From assembly GCA_012797735.1 (NCBI GenBank), contig JAAZOP010000401.1, positions 1-34,927 of the forward strand: a stretch of DNA of 34,927 nucleotides, written 5' to 3'. Below the pieces are notes generated by a model. That model was not told where the DNA came from. It did no database searches and worked only from the letters and a program-made list of their open reading frames with translations. Numbering within the stretch: position 1 is the stretch's first letter; each line of letters begins with the position of its first letter. The position numbers and the translations under genes were made by a program. Of this stretch, positions 19,340-27,371 are shown piece after piece. Origin of the DNA: Myxococcales bacterium (GTDB lineage Bacteria > Myxococcota_A > Polyangia > DRWM01 > JAAZOP01).

Positions 19340-20452
19340 ATGGCGCTGCGGATCGAGCAGGACCGGGCGCGCTTCCGGCAGATCATCCGGGGCAAGGTGC
19401 GCCAGAACCTGCGCAAGTACATCGCCAAGGGCGAGCTGATCGGCCGCCAGGGCAAGGACGTCGTCACCGTCCCGCTCCCCGAGATCCACCTCCCCCGCTT
19501 CCGCTTCGACCCCAAGCAGCAACAGGGCGTCGGCCGCGGCAAGGGACAGCCCGGCGACCCGCTCTCGCCGGGCGAGGAGGAGGAGGGCGAGGGGACGGGC
19601 GAGGCCGGCGACCGGCCCGGCGAACACGTGCTGGAAGAGGAGCTGACGATCGCCGAGCTCGCCGAGATCCTCGGCGAGGAACTCGCCCTGCCCCGCATCG
19701 AGCCCCGCGGCCGCCACGAGATCCGCTCGAGCAAGTACAAGCTCACCAGCGTCCGCCGCACCGGCCCCGAGTCGCTCCGCCACTTCAAGCGCACCTTCAA
19801 GGAGGCGCTCAAGCGCCAGATCGCCTCCGGCCTCTACGACCCCCGCCGGCCCCTGATCGTCCCCGTGCGCCAGGACAAGCGCTACCGCTCCTGGAAGCAC
19901 ACCACCGAGCCGTTCTCCGCCGCCGTGATCCTCTACATGATGGACGTCTCCGGCTCGATGGGCGACGAACAGAAGGAGATCGTCCGCATCGAGTCGTTCT
20001 GGATCGATACCTGGCTGCGCTCGCAGTACCAGGGCCTCGTCTCGCGCTACGTCATCCACGACGCCACCGCCCGCGAGGTCGATCGCGACACCTTCTTCCG
20101 CACCAAGGAGAGCGGCGGGACGATCATCTCCAGCGCCTACAAGCTGGCCCTGGAGATCCTCGAGGCCGACTACCCGTCCTCCGAGTGGAACGTCTACCTC
20201 TTGCACTTCTCGGACGGGGACAACTGGTCGAGCGAGGACTCGGGCGAGTGCGTCAAGCTGCTGCGGGACGAGCTGCTGCCGCGGGCGAACCTGTTCGGCT
20301 ACGGCCAGGTCCGCTCGCCCTACGGCTCCGGGCAGTTCATCAAGGACCTGCGCGAGGCGTTCGACGGCGACGAGCGCGTGGCGTTGTCCGAGATCGAGGA
20401 CCGCGACGGGATCGTCGGCTCGATCCAGGACTTCCTCGGGAAGGGGCGCTGA
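19340..20452 (+). CDS. yeaH: YeaH/YhbH family (DUF444) protein
   Basis: The protein has 370 residues; the ATG at 19340 lies 10 nt after AAGGGG, which is inside the end of prkA. The N-terminus is basic and helical ([20 protein letters not shown]), followed by a Gly/Glu-rich flexible region (about 60-100). The C-terminal half is a von Willebrand A-like fold with a MIDAS-type motif DVSGSMG (Asp202) and later [13 protein letters not shown] and FSDGDNW. The family is almost always encoded between prkA and spoVR, and is thought to act with them in stress or nitrogen-starvation responses; its biochemical role is not settled. The spoVR start is 2 bp after its stop. Confidence 0.96.
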   Translation: MALRIEQDRARFRQIIRGKVRQNLRKYIAKGELIGRQGKDVVTVPLPEIHLPRFRFDPKQQQGVGRGKGQPGDPLSPGEEEEGEGTGEAGDRPGEHVLEEELTIAELAEILGEELALPRIEPRGRHEIRSSKYKLTSVRRTGPESLRHFKRTFKEALKRQIASGLYDPRRPLIVPVRQDKRYRSWKHTTEPFSAAVILYMMDVSGSMGDEQKEIVRIESFWIDTWLRSQYQGLVSRYVIHDATAREVDRDTFFRTKESGGTIISSAYKLALEILEADYPSSEWNVYLLHFSDGDNWSSEDSGECVKLLRDELLPRANLFGYGQVRSPYGSGQFIKDLREAFDGDERVALSEIEDRDGIVGSIQDFLGKGR

Positions 20453-20454
20453 CG

Positions 20455-21945
20455 ATGCCGGCCAAGCCCACCTCCCTCCCCCGCTACCTGCGCGAGATCC
20501 AGGCCGAGGTCGAGCACGTCGCGCGGGAGATGGGCCTCGACTTCTTCCCCGTGATCTTCGAGATCCTGACCTACGAAGAGATGAACATGGTCGCCGCCTA
20601 CGGCGGCTTCCCCACCCGCTACCCCCACTGGCGCTGGGGCATGGAGTACCGCCGCCTCGCCAAGAGCTACTCGTACGGTCTGCACAAGATCTACGAGATG
20701 GTCATCAACAACAACCCCTGCTACGCCTACCTCCTCGAAGGCAACTCGACCCTCGAACACAAGCTCGTCATGGCCCACGTGCTCGCCCACTGCGACTTCT
20801 TCAAGCACAACGCCTGGTTCGCCCCGACCAACCGCAAGATGATGGACGAGATGGCGAACCATGCCACGCAGGTCCAGCGGGCCATGGACCGCTACGGGGT
20901 GGAGACGGTCGAGCAGTTCCTGGACCACTGCCTCTCGCTGGAGAACCTGATCGACCCCGCCTTCCCGTTCGCCCCGCGGCCGGTGCGGCCGAGCGAGCCG
21001 CCCGAGGTGCCGCAGGCCGAGGAGCTGCCGCGGCTGCCGGCCAAGCACTACATGGACTCGTTCATCAACCCCCGCGAGTACCTCGAACAGCAGCGACGGT
21101 CGCGGGCCGAGCGCCAGGCGCCGGCGCGGAAGTTCCCGGCCGAACCGCAGCGCGACGTGCTGCTCTTCCTCCTCGAACACGCGCCGCTCGAACGCTGGCA
21201 GCAGAACATCCTCTCGCTGGTCCGCGACGAGGCCTACTACTTCCACCCGCAGGGCCAGACGAAGATCATGAACGAGGGGTGGGCCACGTACTGGCACTCG
21301 GAACTGATGACTAAGCGGCTCTGCAAGGCCTCGGAGATCGTCGACTACGCCGACCACGCCTCGATGGTCACCGCCACCTCCGGCGGGCGGCTCAACCCGT
21401 ACAAGCTCGGGCTCGAGCTGTTCCGGGACATCGAGGAGCGCTGGAACGCGGGCCGCTTCGGCAAGGAGTGGGAGGAGTGCCAGCGGATGGAGGACCGGCG
21501 GTGCTGGGACCGCCAGCTGGGCCTCGGCCGCGAGAAGATCTTCCAGGTTCGGGCGAGCCACAACGACCTGACGTTCCTCGACGAGTTCCTGACGCTGGAC
21601 TTCTGCGTCGAGCACGACCTGTTCTCGTTCGGGTACAACGCGCGGAACAAGCGCTGGGAGATCGTCTCGCGGGAGTTCGCGGACGTGAAGGCGGCGCTGC
21701 TCCAGCAGCTCACCAACGGCGGGCAGCCGATCATCCATGTGGCGGACGGCAACTTCGAGAACAGGGGCGAGCTGCTGCTGGTGCACCGCCACGAGGGTCT
21801 CGACCTCGACCCGGCCTGGAGCGCCGAGACCCTCGCGGCCCTCGCCCGCATCTGGTCGCGTCCCGCGAACATCATCACCGAGCGCGACGGCAAGTCGGTC
21901 CGTCTCCGCCACGACGGCAACGAGCTGAAGACCTTCGACGCGTGA
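20455..21945 (+). CDS. spoVR: SpoVR/YcgB family protein
   Basis: The protein has 496 residues. ATG 20455 lies 2 bp after the yeaH stop, with AAGGGG upstream (20441-20446). Family hallmarks are [40 protein letters not shown], the His-rich [15 protein letters not shown], and [14 protein letters not shown]-like [13 protein letters not shown]. The C-terminal region includes DRETDELFLVHRHEG-like [15 protein letters not shown]. SpoVR is named for spore cortex formation in Bacillus but is widespread in non-sporulating bacteria, where it goes with PrkA and YeaH. It is the last gene of the unit. About 90 bp downstream begins the first IS91-like remnant, so the accessory region starts right after this operon. 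Confidence 0.97.
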   Translation: MPAKPTSLPRYLREIQAEVEHVAREMGLDFFPVIFEILTYEEMNMVAAYGGFPTRYPHWRWGMEYRRLAKSYSYGLHKIYEMVINNNPCYAYLLEGNSTLEHKLVMAHVLAHCDFFKHNAWFAPTNRKMMDEMANHATQVQRAMDRYGVETVEQFLDHCLSLENLIDPAFPFAPRPVRPSEPPEVPQAEELPRLPAKHYMDSFINPREYLEQQRRSRAERQAPARKFPAEPQRDVLLFLLEHAPLERWQQNILSLVRDEAYYFHPQGQTKIMNEGWATYWHSELMTKRLCKASEIVDYADHASMVTATSGGRLNPYKLGLELFRDIEERWNAGRFGKEWEECQRMEDRRCWDRQLGLGREKIFQVRASHNDLTFLDEFLTLDFCVEHDLFSFGYNARNKRWEIVSREFADVKAALLQQLTNGGQPIIHVADGNFENRGELLLVHRHEGLDLDPAWSAETLAALARIWSRPANIITERDGKSVRLRHDGNELKTFDA

Positions 21946-22037
21946 GAACCGTCTTGCCCCGAGCGACGTCGAGCGAGTCCCGAACATCCCGGGGGACGAG
22001 CCGAGGCGAAGTCGAAGGGCCGCCGCTCCGCGGCCGC

Positions 22038-22295
22038 TCCGCCGGCCGGACGTCGGACGACGGCTCACCGCCCTCGTCCGACGGCTTCGCCGACCCGCCT
22101 TGGCAGGAGGACTGCCAGCTTCCCATCTGCGACGACGCCTCCCATGTCCCGCCGGACGCGCAGGACTGATCTTCAGCCCGATCGCGCGGGGCGCCGTTGT
22201 CCCGAACCGTCCCGGATGTTACCGTTCCAACCGTGCAGGCCGGATCGGGTGCTCGCTCGGCGAAAACCAAACCGGCGTCGGATTTCCTACGCTCC
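22038..22295 (+). mobile_element. IS91-like element remnant, copy A (transposase tail and right end)
   Basis: From about 22038 to 22169 the sequence encodes the extreme C-terminus of an IS91-like transposase ([17 protein letters not shown], stop 22167-22169). It then continues as about 125 bp of non-coding end that is clearly related to copies B and C: shared blocks include GACGCGCAGG, GATCTTCAGCCC, GCGCCGTTGT, CGGATG and a final CTACGCTCC. Sequence after 22295 is unrelated to that after copies B and C, which marks the common right boundary. The left boundary is only approximate. The acyltransferase gene starts 71 bp after this end. Confidence 0.75.
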
Positions 22296-22366
22296 GCACC
22301 CGGCGTGCTGCAATCCGTCCACGCGCCGCCGGCCCGCCGTTCCGGCACGCGGGGAGCGGCAGCCGC

Positions 22367-23665
22367 GTGACCGGAGCAGCGTTGCCGGATGGGGTCGACT
22401 CGTCGGTGCCCGCACAGCCGCTCGACGCGGCGACCGGGGTCCTCGGCCCGGCGCACCTCCAGGTGCTCCTGGACCTCGAGCGCACCTTCGACCGCGCCGA
22501 GCTGGAGCGCGCGGTGGCCGGCACCGTGGCTGCCTTCCCGGTGCTGGGCAGCCGGTACGTCCCCGGCGCCTGGCGTGACCGCTGGGTCCGCGACCCGGCG
22601 ATGACAGCCGCCGACGCCGTGCGGCTCCTCGAGCCGCCGACCGACCTCGAGGCCGCGACGCGGGACTGGCTGACGCGGGAGCTCGACGACCGCTCGGGGT
22701 GGCCGTGGCGGGTCGCGCTGCTGCCGCGGGACCGTGGCTGCCGGCTGCTGGTGAGCGTGCTCCACACGGCGACCGACGCCGCCGGGACGCTCACGGCGGT
22801 GCAGGAGCTGGCGCGGCTGCTGATGGGCGGCCCGGTTGTGGAGCGACCGTCCGGGGCCGGACGCAACGTCGGACTGCTGTTCCGCCGGCTCGGTCCGGAG
22901 GGCTGGATGCGGCTCGTTGCCGCCTTGGGGCGCGAGGCGATTCGCCCGCTGGAGCTGCCGTTCCTCGCCCGCACCGCCGCGGTAGGCCCGATGCCGACCG
23001 GCAGCGCCACCTGGTGCACGGTCCGCGTGGACGTGGGCGAGGGCACGCCGCTGCGGGCGCTGTGCCGCGCCCACGGGGCCACGGTCAACGACCTGCTGGT
23101 GGCGGCGCTCGCGGTGCTCGTGCGCCGCGTCAGCCCGCGCGGCCGGCTCGGCTGCTTCTACACGACGGACCTGCGGCGTCGCCTCGCCGACAACCGGCCC
23201 CGGGTGGCGAATCTGAGCGCCGTGCTTTCCGTGGGGCTGCCGCGGTCCCGAGCCGGCACGCTGGCCGAGGCGCTGGCCGAGGTGGCCCGGCGCACCGGCC
23301 GCCGGCGACCGGACATCGCCGGCCTCGCGGCGCTGCTCTACAACCTGCCGCTGATTCAGGTCCTGCCGCACGGCCTGCTGCGCCCGCTCGCCCGCCGGCT
23401 GCTCGTGGCCTGGATCCGGCGGCTGCTTACGCGCGGCCTGATCGTCACCAACATCGGCCCGCTCGACGCGTGGCTCGCGCCCTTCGGCGACCTGCTCCGT
23501 GACGCCACCTTCGTCGGACCGTCGGTGCGACCGGTCCCGGTCCCGATCCTTACGGCGACGAGCTTCCGCAACAACCTGACGATCCACTTCAACGGCTACA
23601 CGGACACGCAGCACGAGCTGCAGCGGCTGGCCGGCGAGCTGCGGTCGGTCTTCGGGACGGCTTGA
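22367..23665 (+). CDS. Condensation-fold acyltransferase (WS/DGAT, PapA or NRPS condensation type)
   Basis: The protein has 432 residues; GTG 22367 with GGGGAG about 10 nt upstream is preferred. The two-lobed layout resembles chloramphenicol-acetyltransferase/condensation-fold enzymes. The N-terminal part (LDLERTFDRAELERAVAGTV, FPVLGSRYVPG) is typical. The catalytic motif appears as LHTATDAAG (His133, Asp137): the catalytic second His and the Asp are kept, but the first His is Leu and the final Gly is Ala. HGATVNDLLVAALAV and the C-terminal NNLTIHFNGY are also typical of the fold. It would transfer an acyl group to an alcohol or amine, possibly in lipid or natural-product synthesis; the substrate cannot be told. 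It sits between IS91-like copies A and B, as a probable mobilised gene. Confidence 0.75.
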   Translation: MTGAALPDGVDSSVPAQPLDAATGVLGPAHLQVLLDLERTFDRAELERAVAGTVAAFPVLGSRYVPGAWRDRWVRDPAMTAADAVRLLEPPTDLEAATRDWLTRELDDRSGWPWRVALLPRDRGCRLLVSVLHTATDAAGTLTAVQELARLLMGGPVVERPSGAGRNVGLLFRRLGPEGWMRLVAALGREAIRPLELPFLARTAAVGPMPTGSATWCTVRVDVGEGTPLRALCRAHGATVNDLLVAALAVLVRRVSPRGRLGCFYTTDLRRRLADNRPRVANLSAVLSVGLPRSRAGTLAEALAEVARRTGRRRPDIAGLAALLYNLPLIQVLPHGLLRPLARRLLVAWIRRLLTRGLIVTNIGPLDAWLAPFGDLLRDATFVGPSVRPVPVPILTATSFRNNLTIHFNGYTDTQHELQRLAGELRSVFGTA

Positions 23666-23792
23666 CGCCGCCTCGCACGGGCCTGCAAGCATGGGCGCCA
23701 TGCGCATCACGACGGCACGGCCCGGCCTGTACGCCGCGCGACCCCGTCGCGATCCGCAGTCCCGGATCCGCGGCTGCGACCCGCGGCTCGGC

Positions 23793-23882
23793 ATGGCCGC
23801 TACGGCACTGCTGCTGACTGCGGCGGCGCCGTCTTGCCGCCGTCCTTCGGAGGCCGAGGCCGAGCTGGACGCGCAGGCCTGA
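23793..23882 (+). pseudogene. Lipoprotein N-terminus cut by IS91-like copy B
   Basis: ATG 23793 opens a frame that reads MAATALLLTAAAPSCRRPSE, a plausible lipoprotein signal with Cys at residue 15. After about 24 codons the sequence becomes copy B of the repeat (from about 23868) and stops at 23880-23882 with codons equivalent to the end of the transposase in copy A. The rest of the gene is missing. A longer start at 23691 is possible. It is read as a broken gene, with moderate certainty. Confidence 0.45.
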
Positions 23883-24009
23883 TCTTCAGCCCAATCGCGC
23901 GGGGGCGCCGTTGTACCGAACCGTCTCGGATGCTGCCGTTTCGACCATGGAGACACGAGGGGCGGATGCCTCGGCCGAAACCAAACGGGCGTCGGACTTC
24001 CTACGCTCC
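23868..24009 (+). mobile_element. IS91-like element remnant, copy B (right end only)
   Basis: About 140 bp aligns with copies A and C throughout: GGACGCGCAGG, TGATCTTCAGCCC, GGCGCCGTTGT, CGGATGCTGCCGTT, then GGAGACACGA and GGGCGGATGCCTCGG (shared with C), CCAAACGGGCGTCGGA and the final CTACGCTCC. It contains only the last few codons of the transposase frame. The left boundary cuts into a lipoprotein reading frame. The right boundary matches the one in copies A and C. Confidence 0.75.
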
Positions 24010-24177
24010 CGCCAATCCGGCGTTTCCGAACGAAGATCCCGCTCGGCCGGATGTTTGCTCGCGAAGACCGACCCGAGTGAACGACAATCGTGCCATGAGG
24101 CGGAGAAGACACCGTGGGTGTTTCCAGACGTTGTCGAGCGGGTTCAATGGGCACGGCGCCTGCGCGGGGCACACGCC

Positions 24178-24645
24178 ATGAGCCGCCTGCTGTCCGTGGT
24201 GTTTCTCGCTGGCGCCGCGTTCCACTCGCTTCCGGCCGGGGCCGAGGAGCCGCCTTCGACCAGCGGGACCGCCGCGGAGGCCGACCGCACGCCGGCCGTG
24301 CCGACGACGGACGAGGCTGGCCCCCGTGAGATGCGCGGGTGGTTCCTCGAGTTGCCCTTCCAACGCATCCTCGAGCTGCAGATCGGGCTCGCGGGGTGGC
24401 CGGGGCTGTGGGGCCTCTCCCTCGCGGCGAACCCGGTCTGGTGCGTCACGCTCGAGGTGTGCTGGAACTCCAACTACGACATCCTGTCGGACTACAACGA
24501 CGTCTCGGTCGGGTTGAAGTCGCGCGCCGTGAAGTGGATCGGTCTTACGCTCGAGGATGCGGACGTCCACGGCAACCAGGTCGGCTTGGGACCCGCGATC
24601 GCCTACCGGTTCGCCCGGGAAGCGACCTGGCCGGAACCGGCGAAG
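24178..24645 (+). pseudogene. Outer-membrane-like secreted protein, 5' fragment
   Basis: ATG 24178 starts a clean signal peptide (MSRLLSVVFLAGAAFHSLPAGA) and about 155 residues. It has amphipathic stretches (LPFQRILELQIGLAGWPGLW, SLAANPVWCVTLEVCWNS, DVSVGLKSRAVKWIGLTLED, LGPAIAYRF) like the start of a small beta-barrel outer-membrane protein. Coding sense is lost near 24640, where a different frame encoding a PSI-like Cys-rich end takes over. The frame itself runs on without homology to 25341. Either a frameshift or a recombination joint has broken the gene. The function is not known. Confidence 0.55.
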
Positions 24646-24857
24646 GTCCGACCGGCGCGACCTGCGGCGACTGGCGTTACGGCGACTGCGAGCCGCCGCC
24701 CGACTGCACCACGGCCACGGACTGCGCAACGTGCACCGGGATGTCGATCTGCGGCTGGTGCGTCGACACCGGCAACTGCCTCGCGGGCACGCGCGAAGGC
24801 CCGGCGGGCGGCGCCTGCACCAACTGGGACTGGCTCGGCAGCGAGTGCGGCGCATAG
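24640..24857 (+). pseudogene. PSI-like Cys-rich domain, 3' fragment in a different frame
   Basis: In the frame ending at 24857 the sequence encodes GATCGDWRYGDCEPPPDC, then TDCATCTGMSICGWCVDTGN, and ends CTNWDWLGSECGA. The CxxC..CGWC spacing resembles plexin-semaphorin-integrin (PSI) repeats. The phrase G[ER]GP.G..C..W occurs twice, as if this were the end of a tandem-repeat protein. No start codon and signal peptide in this frame precede it. It is joined out of frame to the outer-membrane-like fragment, so neither product is complete. Confidence 0.5.
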
Positions 24858-24994
24858 CACAGCCGATCTTCCTCCCCAGGACGCCGCCCTGGAACACTGT
24901 TGCAGACCACCGTGGACCCGTGTTGTCGTACCGTCGTCGGCTGGAGGTCGTTCGTTGCCGTGTTGCGGTCGGGGCCGACCCGGAGGCATAGGCG

Positions 24995-26317
24995 ATGCGC
25001 TGTCGCTCGACATGGAAGCTGCGAATCGGGCTGTGGTCCGTGCTGGCGTTCGGAGCGGTTTCGATGAGCTGCAAGAAGCAGGACACGGGATCCTCGGCCT
25101 CGTCCGTCGAGGTGCCACCGCTGCCGCCCCCGGCAGCGGCGGCACCGTTGGACGACGAGGAGGCCCGGCTCGTGGCCGGCGCCGTCGGCGGCCTGGCGGC
25201 CGCGCTGCATCCCCGGCTGTCCGCCGGCGAGACCAACATGGCGTTCTCGCCGACGAGCATCATGCTCGCCCTGGCGATGACCTCCGGCGGGGCCCGCGGC
25301 GAGACCGCCGCGGAGATCGACGCGCTGCTGCGCCTGGGTGACGACCCGGCCCGGGTGCGCGCGCTGCTCGGACGCGAGCAGCGGCTGCTGCTGCGCGCGG
25401 GCGGCGCGGAGGGGGTGCAGCTCGTGGTGGCCAACCGGCTGTTCGGCGAGCGGAGCTTCGAGTTCCGGCCGGAGTACCTCGAATGGACCGCGGCCGAGTT
25501 CGGAGCGCCGCTCGAGCCCGTCGACTTCCGCGGCGCGTCCGAGGCTGTCCGCGGACGCATCAACGCCTGGGTCGCGGAGCAGACGCACGACCGGATCCCG
25601 GTGATCCTGCCGCCGGGGTCCATCGGTGCCAGGACGAGCCTGGTGCTGGTCAACGCGATCTACTTCAAGGGCCGATGGGCACTGGTGTTCGAGGAGAGCG
25701 CGACGCAACCGCGCCCGTTCACGCTGGCCGACGGGACGCAGATCGAGACGCCGACGATGGAGGCCAAGGACGACTTCGGCTACGCGGCACGGGACGGCGT
25801 GCAGCTGCTCGAGCTGCCCTATGCGGGCAACGAGCTGTCGATGGTCGTGGTGCTGCCGGCGGCGGGCGAGGCGCCCGACCCGTGGCTCACCGCCGCGAAC
25901 CTGGAGGCGCTCGGCCGACTGCCCGTGCAGGAGGTCGAGGTCCGCCTGCCGCGGTTCCGCATCGACCCGCCGGAGCCGCGGGCGATCGAGGAGGACCTGA
26001 AGGCGCTCGGGATGCGGCGCGCCTTCGCGGCCGGTCGGGCCGAGTTCGAGGGGATCGCGGTGCCGCCGACGCCGGAGACGGGGCTGTACATCTCGCGGGT
26101 GTTCCACCGGGCGTTCGTCGAGGTCAACGAGGAGGGGACCGAGGCGGCCGCGGCGACGGCGGTGGTGATGGCGCCCGGCGGAGCGCCGCCGATGCCCCGC
26201 GAGCCGTTGCGATTCCATGCGGACCGTCCGTTCCTGTTCCTGATCCGGGAGATCCGCACAGGGCTGGTGCTGTTCGTCGGTCGGGTCGGCGACCCGCGCC
26301 CGCCCGCCGGAGGGTAG
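24995..26317 (+). CDS. Serpin-family protease inhibitor, predicted lipoprotein
   Basis: The protein has 440 residues. An N-terminal export signal ends AVSMSC (Cys26), followed by a Pro/Ala linker, so the inhibitor is probably tethered to the envelope. The serpin fold is clear: NMAFSPTSIMLALAMTSGGA, LVLVNAIYFKGRWALVF, LLELPYAGNELSMVVVLP, and the end RPFLFLIREIRTGLVLFVGR. The hinge EEGTEAAAATAVV (379-391) is of the inhibitory type, with Gly, Thr and small residues in the right places. The reactive loop is about four residues longer than in alpha-1-antitrypsin, so the P1 residue cannot be fixed; simple counting gives Gly395. Serpins trap serine or cysteine proteases irreversibly. It lies between IS91-like copies B and C. 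Confidence 0.93.
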   Translation: MRCRSTWKLRIGLWSVLAFGAVSMSCKKQDTGSSASSVEVPPLPPPAAAAPLDDEEARLVAGAVGGLAAALHPRLSAGETNMAFSPTSIMLALAMTSGGARGETAAEIDALLRLGDDPARVRALLGREQRLLLRAGGAEGVQLVVANRLFGERSFEFRPEYLEWTAAEFGAPLEPVDFRGASEAVRGRINAWVAEQTHDRIPVILPPGSIGARTSLVLVNAIYFKGRWALVFEESATQPRPFTLADGTQIETPTMEAKDDFGYAARDGVQLLELPYAGNELSMVVVLPAAGEAPDPWLTAANLEALGRLPVQEVEVRLPRFRIDPPEPRAIEEDLKALGMRRAFAAGRAEFEGIAVPPTPETGLYISRVFHRAFVEVNEEGTEAAAATAVVMAPGGAPPMPREPLRFHADRPFLFLIREIRTGLVLFVGRVGDPRPPAGG

Positions 26318-26422
26318 GCCGCCGCGGCGGTTGCCGGGACCGTTCGTCGAACCCGTCTTGCCGGCGCCACGAGCTCATCCGGCGCGTCTGTGTGTCCGGG
26401 ACTTCGCGGGCCGGAGCCTTCG

Positions 26423-26805
26423 ATGACCCAACAGGTCGTCCTCGTCACGGGAGATCCGGGAGGGATCGGGCGGGCGACCGCCTTGCACCCGGCGGGGCTC
26501 GGGTACCGGGTGTTCGCCACCGGGCACAAACCCGAGCTGCTCGAGGCGGTGCAGCGCGACGCCGGGGACCTGGCGCTGGAGACGTTCCCGCTGGATGTCG
26601 ATGACGCCGCGTCGCTCGCCGCCGCCGGGGCCGAGGTCGAACGGCGGACGGAGGGCCGTGGGCTCGACGTGCTGGTGAACAACGCCGGGTTCGGACTGAC
26701 CGCGCCGATGAAGTTGATCGACGATGCGGACCTGCGCGGCCAGTTCGTCACCAACGTCTTCGGGTTGGTGCGCGCGACGCAGCAGTTCGCGCCGGCGATG
26801 CGCCT
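26423..26805 (+). pseudogene. Short-chain dehydrogenase/reductase, truncated
   Basis: ATG 26423 opens an SDR with an intact nucleotide-binding motif TGDPGGIGRATA (residues 9-20) and NNAG near residue 91. Homology ends at about QQFAPAMR (near 26805), just where the segment before the catalytic Ser-Tyr-x3-Lys should begin. The frame closes at 26833 with unrelated residues. From about 26815 the DNA instead encodes an IS91-like transposase C-terminus. The enzyme therefore lacks its active site and is a remnant. It lies 105 bp after the serpin gene. Confidence 0.8.
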
Positions 26806-26814
26806 CCGCCGAGC

Positions 26815-27216
26815 ATTGGAAGCGCCTCGATGAGGGCCGACGGCTTGCCCGCCAGCCGCGCGTGAATTGGGCCGACCTCTTGCGCCGCACGCGGGCGGAA
26901 GACGTGCTGGTTTGCCCGAGGTGCGCCGGCGGCATGGCGGTCCTCGAGCCCGTCACCGAGCCCACCGACATCCGCGACCACCTCGAACGGCTCGGCCTGT
27001 CCACGGTGCCGGCGGCCTTCGCTCCTCCGCGCGACCCGGACGACCTGCCGATCTCCCGAGCGTCCCGGCCGACCGGCTCCGGCCCTCCGGCCGTCGCCCG
27101 GCCGCCGGACGAGGGTTCCCCGCCCTCACCCGACGACCTCATCGACCCGCCCTGGCAGGAAGACTGCCAGCTTCCGCTGCACGACGAGGCCGCGCAACTC
27201 CCGCCGGACGCGCAGG
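26815..27216 (+). pseudogene. IS91-like transposase, C-terminal fragment
   Basis: In one frame the sequence reads NWADLLRRTRAEDVLVCPRC, then AGGMAVLEPVTEPTDIRDHL, ERLGLSTVP, which fits the C-terminal end of IS91/Y2-type transposases (W..LLRR...DVL.CPRC.G.M..L...T.P..I...L..LGL). A Pro-rich tail then runs to [11 protein letters not shown] and PPDAQD, the same end as in copy A. In copy A a TGA follows PPDAQD; here it is GGA, so the frame runs on to 27308. The catalytic HUH/tyrosine domains are missing, so this copy cannot move by itself. Confidence 0.75.
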
Positions 27217-27359
27217 ACGGACCTTCACGCCGTTTGCGCGGTCGCGCCGTTGTCGCGACCAGCCCCGGATGCTACCACTCCGACGATGGAGACACGATGG
27301 AGACATGATGGGCGGATGCCTCGGCGGAAGCCAAACGGGCGCCGGATTTCCTGCGCTCC
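27090..27359 (+). mobile_element. IS91-like element remnant, copy C (transposase tail and right end)
   Basis: This is the third copy of the shared end. From 27139 it matches copy A (GACCCGCC.TGGCAGGA, GACTGCCAGCTTCC, CCGCCGGACGCGCAGGAC). From 27265 it matches copy B (GGAGACACGA, GGGCGGATGCCTCGGC, CCAAACGGGCG). It ends CTGCGCTCC at 27359. Copy C has a local duplication, GGAGACACGAT then GGAGACATGAT. It is continuous with the transposase fragment from 26815. The methyltransferase gene begins 13 bp after this end. Confidence 0.8.
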
Positions 27360-27371
27360 TTCGTTTGTGCC

